Assembly (NCBI GenBank): GCA_002999035.1
Contig: CP027241.1
Coordinates: 1,615,001 to 1,679,000, forward strand
Reading direction: 5' to 3'
Source: Lachnospiraceae bacterium oral taxon 500
Lineage (GTDB): Bacteria; Bacillota; Clostridia; Lachnospirales; Vallitaleaceae
DNA: 64,000 nucleotides
In this document: positions 55,887-63,108 of the stretch, piece by piece
Numbering within the stretch: the first letter of the stretch is position 1
How the letters are laid out: the number at the start of each line of letters is the position of its first letter
The notes under the pieces: model-generated
Databases searched by the model: none
Told to the model about the DNA's origin: nothing
The model's input: the letters and a program-made list of their open reading frames with translations, nothing else
Program-made: the position numbers and the translations under genes

Positions 55887-57563
55887 ATGAAAGGTAATAA
55901 TTCAACGACAGCGAAAGCTGAGAGATTGCCAAACAACAAAGAGCTTTCATATCAATGGAAAACTATTGACTGGAAGAAAGCTGAAAAAGAAGTGAATAGG
56001 CTACAAGTCAGGATTGTCAAGGCAACAATGGAAAAGAACTATTTCACAGTAAAAAGACTTCAATATTTACTGACACATTCATTTTATGCGAAAGCTATTG
56101 CCGTAAGACGTGTAACAACGAATAAGGGCAAGAAAACAGCGGGAGTAGATAAACAATTGTGGACTACACCTGCAATGAAAATGAAAGCATTGCTTTCATT
56201 AACGGATAAAGGCTATAAAGCCAAACCATTAAGACGTGTCTATATCGATAAGAAAAACAAGAAAAAGAAACGCCCTCTTGGTATTCCAACAATGTATGAT
56301 AGAGCAATGCAAGCATTATATGCACTTGCGTTAGAACCGGTGGCAGAAGCAACTGCTGATACTAAATCATTCGGATTTAGAAAAAGTAGATGCTGTCAAG
56401 ATGCTTGCGAGTGGATTTTTCACGCACTGTCAAGGGAAACAAGCCCTAAATGGATACTTGAAGGCGATATAAAAGGCTGTTTTGATAACATAAGCCACGA
56501 CTGGCTTATTGAAAATATTCCTATGGATAAGTCAATATTAAAACAGTTTTTAAAGGCTGGATTTATTTTTAAAGGGGAACTATTTCCTACAGAAGATGGA
56601 ACGCCACAAGGTGGAGTAATTTCTCCAATCTTAGCAAATATGGCACTCGATGGAATGCAAAAAGTCTTATCTGACAAATTTCACACAAATAGGTTAGGAA
56701 AAATAGACCTAAGATTAAAAAATGTTCATAAAGTGAACTTAGTAAGATACGCTGATGATTTTATTGTTACAGCAGCAACTAAGGAAATCGCAGAAGAAGC
56801 AAAAGAACTAATTAAGAATTTCTTAACTGAAAGAGGATTAGAATTATCAGAAGAAAAAACTATTATTACACATATTGATGATGGATTTGATATGCTTGGT
56901 TGGAATTTCCGTAAATATAAGGGAAAACTAATTGTAAAGCCATCAAAGAAATCTATTCAAACAGTTGTAAGGAGTTTATCTGATACAATACTAAGACGAG
57001 GAAAAGCGTGGAATCAAGATGTGTTAATTATGAAGTTAAATCAACAAATCAGAGGGTGGACAAATTACCATCAATCAGTATGTGCAAGCGAAGCATTTGC
57101 TCACTTAGACTATATACTGTATGAATTACTATGGAGATGGGCAAAAAGAAGACACCCTAAGAAAGGCAAATGGTGGATATCTACAAGATATTGGCATAGA
57201 AAAGGAAGTCGTAACTGGGTTTTCAGTACGGACAAACACGAGCTTATACGAGTAGACCATACACCAATAGTAAGACACACAAAAATCAAACTTTCAGCCA
57301 ATCCATACCTTGATACAGAATATTTTACAGAACGAAAATTTAATCAAGGAATGAAACGTCTTTCGGGTCGTTTTAAAATAATATGGAGAAATCAAAAAGG
57401 CTGTTGTTATCACTGTGGAATGCCACTTGAGGTTGCGGAAAATAGAGAGATATTCTTTAAAGTTCCAAAAGCTGATGGTGGAAAAGAGGAAGTGACAAAC
57501 ATGGCGTATGTACATGCTGATTGTCAACGAATATACATTGAAAGCCGCTCGAAAGAGTTATAA
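55887..57563 (+). CDS. ltrA: Group II intron reverse transcriptase/maturase (LtrA-like)
   Basis: 558 residues from the ATG behind TGGAGGT. Reverse transcriptase domain (about 50-330) with RPLGIPTMYDRAMQALY, GDIKGCFDNISHDWL, GTPQGGVISPILANMALD and the catalytic LVRYADDFIV; then the maturase X domain, a basic DNA-binding part and a C-terminal HNH-type endonuclease (CCYHCGMPLEV...AYVHADCQR). All features of a mobile, splicing-competent protein are present. It assists splicing and reinsertion of the intron. Confidence 0.93.
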   Translation: MKGNNSTTAKAERLPNNKELSYQWKTIDWKKAEKEVNRLQVRIVKATMEKNYFTVKRLQYLLTHSFYAKAIAVRRVTTNKGKKTAGVDKQLWTTPAMKMKALLSLTDKGYKAKPLRRVYIDKKNKKKKRPLGIPTMYDRAMQALYALALEPVAEATADTKSFGFRKSRCCQDACEWIFHALSRETSPKWILEGDIKGCFDNISHDWLIENIPMDKSILKQFLKAGFIFKGELFPTEDGTPQGGVISPILANMALDGMQKVLSDKFHTNRLGKIDLRLKNVHKVNLVRYADDFIVTAATKEIAEEAKELIKNFLTERGLELSEEKTIITHIDDGFDMLGWNFRKYKGKLIVKPSKKSIQTVVRSLSDTILRRGKAWNQDVLIMKLNQQIRGWTNYHQSVCASEAFAHLDYILYELLWRWAKRRHPKKGKWWISTRYWHRKGSRNWVFSTDKHELIRVDHTPIVRHTKIKLSANPYLDTEYFTERKFNQGMKRLSGRFKIIWRNQKGCCYHCGMPLEVAENREIFFKVPKADGGKEEVTNMAYVHADCQRIYIESRSKEL

Positions 57564-57570
57564 AATGCTT

Positions 57571-57645
57571 GAGCCGTATGAGGGGAAACTCTCACGTACG
57601 GTTCTTAGAGGAGAAGGCGGTAGTAATACCGCTGACTCACTCGAC
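57571..57645 (+). ncRNA. Group II intron domains V and VI
   Basis: Domain V starts GAGCCGTATG and ends CACGTACGGTTC (57571-57604, 34 nt), with the catalytic hairpin around GGGGAAACTC. Domain VI follows (GGCGGTAG...TACCGCT with a candidate branch A in the TCA after it), ending CTCGAC. This catalytic core looks intact. Confidence 0.85.
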
Positions 57646-58587
57646 TACGCACCACTGGTAGAAGCTCTAAAAGGTCAGGTTGTTAGAATTTCTCCGACAA
57701 GTAAAGACTATGTTAATCCGCTTGATATTAACATAGATTATGCTGATGAAGATAATCCGCTATCCTTAAAATCGGATTTTGTTCTTTCGCTTTTTGAATT
57801 GGTAGTTGGAGAAAAGAAATTAAGTGCAGAAGAAATCTCTGTCATAGACCGTTGCTTGCCGATTTTATACAAAGCCTATTTTGAAAATCCTGTGCCGGAG
57901 AATATGCCTATTTTAGAAGATTTATATAACCTTCTTCAAAAACAGGAAGAAACAGTAGGAAAGAAACTTGCAGTAGAAATGGAGATTTATGTAAAGGGAA
58001 GTTTAAATGTATTTAACCACAGAACGAATGTAGACACTAATAACAGAGTGGTTTGCTATGACATCAAGGAACTGGGAAAACAGCTTAAAAAAATCGGAAT
58101 GTTAATTATACAAGATCAGGTTTGGAATAGAGTTACTGTCAACAGGGCAAGTAAAAAAACAACAAGATATTTTGTTGATGAATTTCATTTGCTCTTAAAA
58201 GAACCGCAAACCGCCAATTATTCCATTGAAATTTGGAAGCGATTTAGAAAATGGGGAGGTATGCCGACTGGACTTACCCAAAACATAAAGGATCTGCTTG
58301 CAAGTCCGGAGATTGAAAATATCTTTGACAATACCGACTTTATTTTAATGCTTAATCAGGCAGGAACGGATCGAGATATTTTAGCTAAAAAACTGAATAT
58401 CTCCAAACACCAGCTTTCCTATGTAACCAATAGCAATGAGGGAGAAGGACTTATCTTTTATGGAAATACGATTGTTCCTTTTATCGATCAGTTTCCGAAA
58501 AATACAAAGCTGTACTCCCTAATAACAACGAAATTATCTGACATGTCGGATAATTTAGTGTATTCGGCAAGTAATGTTATTCGGTAA
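57646..58587 (+). CDS. VirB4-like ATPase of ICE2, exon 2
   Basis: Begins YAPLVEALKGQVVRISP, aligning with EYGNLVRQFNGEVIKVS of ICE1 VirB4, and includes Walker B RYFVDEFHLLL and GGMPTGLTQN. It ends DMSDNLVY followed by SASNVIR from the RIT element instead of the native TKPEEVKKAGE, which is found in frame after the RIT. Exons 1 and 2 together give an 833-residue protein that keeps all ATPase motifs. Confidence 0.9.
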   Translation, partial: YAPLVEALKGQVVRISPTSKDYVNPLDINIDYADEDNPLSLKSDFVLSLFELVVGEKKLSAEEISVIDRCLPILYKAYFENPVPENMPILEDLYNLLQKQEETVGKKLAVEMEIYVKGSLNVFNHRTNVDTNNRVVCYDIKELGKQLKKIGMLIIQDQVWNRVTVNRASKKTTRYFVDEFHLLLKEPQTANYSIEIWKRFRKWGGMPTGLTQNIKDLLASPEIENIFDNTDFILMLNQAGTDRDILAKKLNISKHQLSYVTNSNEGEGLIFYGNTIVPFIDQFPKNTKLYSLITTKLSDMSDNLVYSASNVIR

Positions 58588-58658
58588 GTCATATTTCCTC
58601 CTTATATTTACTATATTTTTTAAAAACTTCTTGAATAATAATTATCTATATGAACTCT

Positions 58659-58700
58659 TCTGTATAATAAAATCGTGTCGACCCGATACAAATATACAGA
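58659..58700 (+). promoter_or_regulatory. RIT operon promoter within an inverted repeat (copy 2)
   Basis: TCTGTATA (58659-58666) pairs with TATACAGA (58693-58700), with the -10 box TATAAT at 58663-58668 and GGAGG directly after the right arm. The mirror image of 10361-10402. Confidence 0.4.
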
Positions 58701-58713
58701 GGAGGATTTTTAA

Positions 58714-59955
58714 ATGAATCAATCAAATTATTTTAAGTTGGAATTACATTTGCGGGAACTTATGAAGAAAGCTTCCTACAGTGATTCCACTACAAAAGAT
58801 ATGGAGTTTGTTCTTCAAGCGTTTGCTTCTTATATGAAGGTGATGAAGCTGGAAGAATATTCTCCGGAAATTGGTGACCAAATGGTCGAATACTGTAGCG
58901 ATAAGCTTCATGTTTGTAAATCCCGAGTAAAGCGTGCAAAAGGAATTGTAAGAAAGCTGAATCGCTTATCGCAAGGATTGGATGGGGATGCAGCTTTATG
59001 GGGCAATAAATGCTATGTTCCGGATATTCCAGGCGAATATATGGATGTATTGAACAAATATGCGAATCATTGTCTTAAAGCCGGCAACAGAGCATCCACT
59101 GTTCATATCAAATTTCTTGTTTGTGGCAAATTCTTAGAAAATGTTGCCGGTCTCAGGTGTCCGAATTTATCCAAGCTCACAGGAGAGCAAGTGCTGCAAG
59201 CATTTCTTGCTCTGAAATACGATGAGTACTGGTGTCGTATCCGTCTTTTTCTGCGCTTTCTGTATGAACAAGGAATGGTATCTCGTAACTATGATAAACT
59301 GTTTGTTTATCGTAAGAAAAAGAATCCTTTTCCTACGGTATATTCGCCCGATGAGATAGCAATTGTAGAAAGGTCTATCGAGCGTTCTACCCCGGCCGGA
59401 ATCAGAAATTATGCCATTATGTTACTGATGTCCAGATATGGCATTCGCTCAAGGGATATTGCGGCACTTACTTTGGATAACTTCGATTTCGAAAACAATC
59501 GAATCCAATTCGTTCAATTAAAGACAGATAAGCCATGGGAAAGTGAATTGCTTCCCGAAGTAAAAGAGGCGATTTTGAACTATCTTCTCTCTGTCAGAGC
59601 CAATCTTACGAATTCCCCAACCCTTTTTATTACATCACAGATACCATATAAACCATTGAATTATCTTGCTATTGATACAGCAGTTTGGACACTTTTCAAG
59701 AAATCAGGGATAGAAATATCCGGACGACGACATGGCAGTCGAGCATTCCGTTCATCAATTGCAAGCAACATGGTAAATGACCATGTTCCTACAGAGGTTG
59801 TTCGTCGTATTTTAGGTCACGGAACGAAACATGCTATCAAACATTATGCAAGGCTGGACATAGAAAGCATGCGTCTTTGTCCACTTGAAGTCATTTCTCC
59901 AAGTGGAACATTTTTAAAAGAACTCCACCCGAAAGGAGATGATTCAAATGCTTAA
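58714..59955 (+). CDS. Tyrosine recombinase, first of the RIT trio (copy 2)
   Basis: Same 413-residue protein as at 9106-10347: catalytic RYGIRSRDIAAL, RRHGSRAFR and LGHGTKHAIKHYARLD. GAGGAGG precedes the ATG. Here transcription of the trio runs with the ICE2 operon, so read-through from virB4 could add to its expression, unlike copy 1, which is antisense to its operon. Confidence 0.9.
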   Translation: MNQSNYFKLELHLRELMKKASYSDSTTKDMEFVLQAFASYMKVMKLEEYSPEIGDQMVEYCSDKLHVCKSRVKRAKGIVRKLNRLSQGLDGDAALWGNKCYVPDIPGEYMDVLNKYANHCLKAGNRASTVHIKFLVCGKFLENVAGLRCPNLSKLTGEQVLQAFLALKYDEYWCRIRLFLRFLYEQGMVSRNYDKLFVYRKKKNPFPTVYSPDEIAIVERSIERSTPAGIRNYAIMLLMSRYGIRSRDIAALTLDNFDFENNRIQFVQLKTDKPWESELLPEVKEAILNYLLSVRANLTNSPTLFITSQIPYKPLNYLAIDTAVWTLFKKSGIEISGRRHGSRAFRSSIASNMVNDHVPTEVVRRILGHGTKHAIKHYARLDIESMRLCPLEVISPSGTFLKELHPKGDDSNA

Positions 59956-60934
59956 CAGCCTGCTTTCTTCTGAAATAGCAGATTATATAAGACTCAGATA
60001 TGCTTTTGTATCTGTATCCACCGCAAATGCGGATGAAAAAGTCTTGGATGACCTAGACGAATTTCTTGTAAAAGCCGAAGTCACAGACAAAGAGTTGACG
60101 GAAGAAATTCTGACCGATTTTATTGCTACATTAACCGGAAAAAGCAAAACCATTTATAACAAGGTCGGTACAATTCGAGGGTTTACACGTTTTCTTAACG
60201 CACTTGGATACACAGCTTTCATTCCGGATGTACCCACTGTCAAATCAGATTTTATGCCGTATATCTATTCTAACGAAGAGATACAGAAGATTTTCTACTA
60301 TGCCGATCGTCTTCCCTTAAAACAAACAAGTCACAAAAGACCGTATCATACCATTAAAGTACCGATGATTCTGCGGATTCTATATGGGTGTGGAACAAGA
60401 ATCGGAGAAACCGTCGCCATTAAAAGAAGCGATATTGATTTCCAAAATAGAACCTTATTTCTTAGAGAAACAAAGAATTCTAAAGAACGTCTAATCCCGA
60501 TTCATGATTCTCTGAATAAAATCCTGTTCCATTATTGCGTAGTTACCGGAATAATGGAACAGCCGGACGCCTATCTTTTTCCCGGAATGAAATCCGGCAC
60601 CCACTATACAACCAGACAAGTTGTTACTTGGTTCTCTGAAATATTGAAGCTTGCAAATATTGATCAGCGGGAAAAATCTCCTAATAAGCGTGGAGCCTGC
60701 CTGCATAGCTTTCGTCATCTTTTTGTTTTGAAAGCTATTAAGCAATTGGAAACGGCGGGAAGATCTGTTGATATGAATGATCTCTTGTTGCCAACCTATT
60801 TAGGGCATGAGTGTCTGCTTGATACAGATAAATACATGCGTTTTTCCGGTGTGCAGGTTTCGGATTCTCTGGATGCTTTTGAGACTTTTTCATCAGGCTT
60901 GATTCCGTCTGTGGAGGTGCCTTATGAAGAATAA
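59948..60934 (+). CDS. Tyrosine recombinase, second of the RIT trio (copy 2)
   Basis: 328 residues, same as 8127-9113, from the second of two close ATGs for correct spacing to GAAAGGAG. Motifs YGCGTRIGETVAI, LHSFRHLFV and YLGHECLLDTDKYMRFS are all intact. It overlaps both neighbours. Confidence 0.9.
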   Translation: MLNSLLSSEIADYIRLRYAFVSVSTANADEKVLDDLDEFLVKAEVTDKELTEEILTDFIATLTGKSKTIYNKVGTIRGFTRFLNALGYTAFIPDVPTVKSDFMPYIYSNEEIQKIFYYADRLPLKQTSHKRPYHTIKVPMILRILYGCGTRIGETVAIKRSDIDFQNRTLFLRETKNSKERLIPIHDSLNKILFHYCVVTGIMEQPDAYLFPGMKSGTHYTTRQVVTWFSEILKLANIDQREKSPNKRGACLHSFRHLFVLKAIKQLETAGRSVDMNDLLLPTYLGHECLLDTDKYMRFSGVQVSDSLDAFETFSSGLIPSVEVPYEE

Positions 60935-61967
60935 AACAGAAGAAGAATTTATCGCTCTACTTGGAAGATTCTTTACGAACTATCTTCCAAATACAGTAAA
61001 TGCAAGTCCGAATACAATGACCTCGTATAAATGTGCCTTCCGACTGCTATTTCAATATATCAGAGATAATACCGGTACAAAGTTTGAAGCTATCACCTTT
61101 GAATTTCTGAACTTTGAACTGTTAACCGATTTTTTCGACTGGCTTATTACAGAGCGTGGTAACAGCCGAACAACAGCGAAACAGCGCATGGGAGCACTTG
61201 CTTCATTTGCAGACTATGCCGGGGGAAGGAATCTTACGGCCGCATATGTTTTCAAAAACAGTTTGCAGAAAATTTCAAAGAAATCATTACGCAAAGTAAA
61301 AGGGAAAAGCCGAACATCATTTACACGTCCTGAATTGAGCATCCTATTTTCATTGCCGGATCCGTCTGAAAAACTTGGGTGGCGGGATCTAGTTCTTTTT
61401 ACTGTGATGTATTCCAGTGGAGCACGAGCGCAAGAGATCTGTGACCTGACTGTTGGAGATATTGCACACGATGAAAAAGGGAATGCAATCCTTACTCTTA
61501 TTGGAAAAGGGGATAAGGCACGCCGTGTAAAAATAACATCTGAGGCAACAAGACTTTTGGATAAATATGTTGCCTCAAGGAAAATTAGCATCGACTATGA
61601 ACGACATGTTTTTCCAAGTCAAAGAAATGAACATTTATCTGTATCGGCAATTGAAGACATATTTGCAAAATATGTTACTCTTGCCAAATCAGAACATCCG
61701 GAGATGTTTGTTCATGGACCGTATACCCCTCATGTAATGAGACACACAACGGCAACACATCTGATAGAAGCAGGTGTTCCATTAGCTATTGTGAAAAACA
61801 TTTTAGGACATTCTTCGATACAAACAACTCAGATTTACTTGGATATTTCTCAGCAGACTGTTGATCGTACATTGGAAGAATGGAACGAAAAATGGTTTTC
61901 ACAAAATAATCCGAGCGATACAGAGATTCTAAAGGATAATAATCAGATCCCTGATTTTCTGAAATAA
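60924..61967 (+). CDS. Tyrosine recombinase, third of the RIT trio (copy 2)
   Basis: 347 residues, same as 7094-8137, with YSSGARAQEICDL, HVMRHTTATHL and LGHSSIQTTQIYLDIS. GGAGGTG precedes the ATG inside the second gene. All catalytic residues are intact, so this copy should be active. Confidence 0.9.
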   Translation: MKNKTEEEFIALLGRFFTNYLPNTVNASPNTMTSYKCAFRLLFQYIRDNTGTKFEAITFEFLNFELLTDFFDWLITERGNSRTTAKQRMGALASFADYAGGRNLTAAYVFKNSLQKISKKSLRKVKGKSRTSFTRPELSILFSLPDPSEKLGWRDLVLFTVMYSSGARAQEICDLTVGDIAHDEKGNAILTLIGKGDKARRVKITSEATRLLDKYVASRKISIDYERHVFPSQRNEHLSVSAIEDIFAKYVTLAKSEHPEMFVHGPYTPHVMRHTTATHLIEAGVPLAIVKNILGHSSIQTTQIYLDISQQTVDRTLEEWNEKWFSQNNPSDTEILKDNNQIPDFLK

Positions 61968-61986
61968 TACTGTATCGTTATTCGGT

Positions 61987-62033
61987 GAGAAGCTCGAAAA
62001 CACTTCCATATTGGAGTGTTTTATGGGCTTCTC
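61987..62033. terminator. Strong two-stem hairpin at RIT right end (copy 2)
   Basis: GAGAAGC and GCTTCTC outer stem, AAAACACT and AGTGTTTT inner stem, as at 7028-7074. It ends the recombinase transcript just inside the element end and would also reduce read-through to the downstream ICE2 genes. Confidence 0.6.
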
Positions 62034-62094
62034 TAATAACAATAGTTACCTAATAAACTAAACCTGAAGAAGTAAAAAAGGCAGGTGAATAGGG

Positions 62095-63108
62095 ATGAGC
62101 GTGGACAGAAGTAAAGAGGCATTTCTAAAAGAAAATGAAAATAGAATTATTTGTGGGGATGCACTTGAAACATTAAAGAATTTTCCGGATGAAAGTATAA
62201 ATTGCTCAATTACATCACCCCCGTATTATGGGCTTAGGGATTACCATAAAAAAGAGCAAATCGGAAGAGAAAAAACGGTAGAAGAATACCTCGACAGGCT
62301 AATAAATGTATTTAGAGAGGTAAGAAGAGTATTAAAAAAAGACGGCACTTGCTTTATTGTGATTGGGGACTCTTATGCAGGAACAAGCAGTAAGAAAGAA
62401 CAAAGAGATCCTAAATATCCAAAGGGAAGAAACGGGCAAAATCCCTCGATTACACAAAAGGTGTTAGGATACAAGTCAAAGGATTTAATGGGAATACCTT
62501 GGAGATTGGCTTTTGCTTTAAGAGAGGACGGATGGTATCTTCGCTCGGATATTATCTGGCATAAGGAAAATGCCATGCCGGAGGCTTGCAAGGATAGACC
62601 TACTCGTTCTTATGAACATATCTTTTTACTTTCCAAATCGCCAAGATACTACTATGACTATGATTCTTTAGCAGAGCCGATGAAAGAAGTCAGTAAAAAA
62701 AGATATGTAAGAGGAAGAAGTAAGGAAAATAAGTATCTAAACGAAAATTCCGGAGCAAAGATACAAAAAATCAATGAAGCAAGAGGATATGGGCAGTACA
62801 AAGGAGATAATATCCCTCAGTTTCGCAACAAAAGGGATATTTGGACCATCAATACCACCTCTTTTAGGGGAAATCACTATGCAGCCTTTCCTCCAAAATT
62901 GGCTGAGATTTGTATGATTGCAGGTTGCCCGAAAGGTGGGATAATCCTTGATCCTTTTATTGGAAGTGGAACAGTTGGACTTATAGCACTGCTTCATAAT
63001 CGAAAGTATATCGGAATTGAATTAAATGAGGAATATGTAAATCTTACAAAGAAAAGAATTGAAACGGAGGTGAAAAAACTTGGCAAAGAAAAGGAAGATA
63101 CAGTATAG
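62095..63108 (+). CDS. Site-specific DNA methyltransferase (beta class, N4C/N6A)
   Basis: 337 residues. Catalytic SPPY motif early (TSPPYYGLRDYH), then a target-recognition middle, then the SAM-binding DPFIGSGTVGLIAL near the C-terminus: the order of beta-class methyltransferases of the DpnA type. No restriction partner is visible, so protection of transferred DNA is the likely role. It lies between virB4 and the wall hydrolase gene, a place empty in ICE1. GCAGGTGAATAGGG precedes the ATG; this includes the displaced virB4 stop. Confidence 0.85.
   Translation: MSVDRSKEAFLKENENRIICGDALETLKNFPDESINCSITSPPYYGLRDYHKKEQIGREKTVEEYLDRLINVFREVRRVLKKDGTCFIVIGDSYAGTSSKKEQRDPKYPKGRNGQNPSITQKVLGYKSKDLMGIPWRLAFALREDGWYLRSDIIWHKENAMPEACKDRPTRSYEHIFLLSKSPRYYYDYDSLAEPMKEVSKKRYVRGRSKENKYLNENSGAKIQKINEARGYGQYKGDNIPQFRNKRDIWTINTTSFRGNHYAAFPPKLAEICMIAGCPKGGIILDPFIGSGTVGLIALLHNRKYIGIELNEEYVNLTKKRIETEVKKLGKEKEDTV

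Larger units (their letters stand above)
55331..57645 (+). mobile_element. Group II intron in virB4
   Basis: 2,315 bp, beginning GTGCGACACG and ending with AC, the expected GUGYG...AY boundaries. It contains a reverse transcriptase ORF in domain IV, a domain V at 57571-57604 and a short domain VI. A candidate EBS1 CTCGGCT (55636-55642) is complementary to the last seven exon bases AGCCGAG. Removing it joins GAG to TAC and restores VirB4. It is in sense orientation, so transfer depends on splicing. Confidence 0.93.
58563..62053 (+). mobile_element. RIT (recombinase-in-trio) element, copy 2
   Basis: 3,491 bp, same length and gene content as the copy at 7008-10498 but with the recombinases on the plus strand, in the same direction as virB4. 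Left flank ends GATAATTTAGTGTA; right flank starts TAAACTAAACCTGAAG. The three proteins and the end sequences are the same in both copies as far as I compared, implying a recent transposition or gene conversion. Exact crossover bases are uncertain by a few nucleotides. Confidence 0.9.

Noticed and set aside
57508-57645. Start of the ICE2 VirB4 exon 2 frame as an independent gene start
   Set aside because: The open frame extends back into intron domains IV-VI by chance; homology to VirB4 begins exactly at 57646.
55330-57645. VirB4 of ICE2 as a frameshifted pseudogene
   Set aside because: The break has GTGCG...AC boundaries, a domain V and a maturase ORF, and the exons join in frame, so it is a group II intron, not decay.
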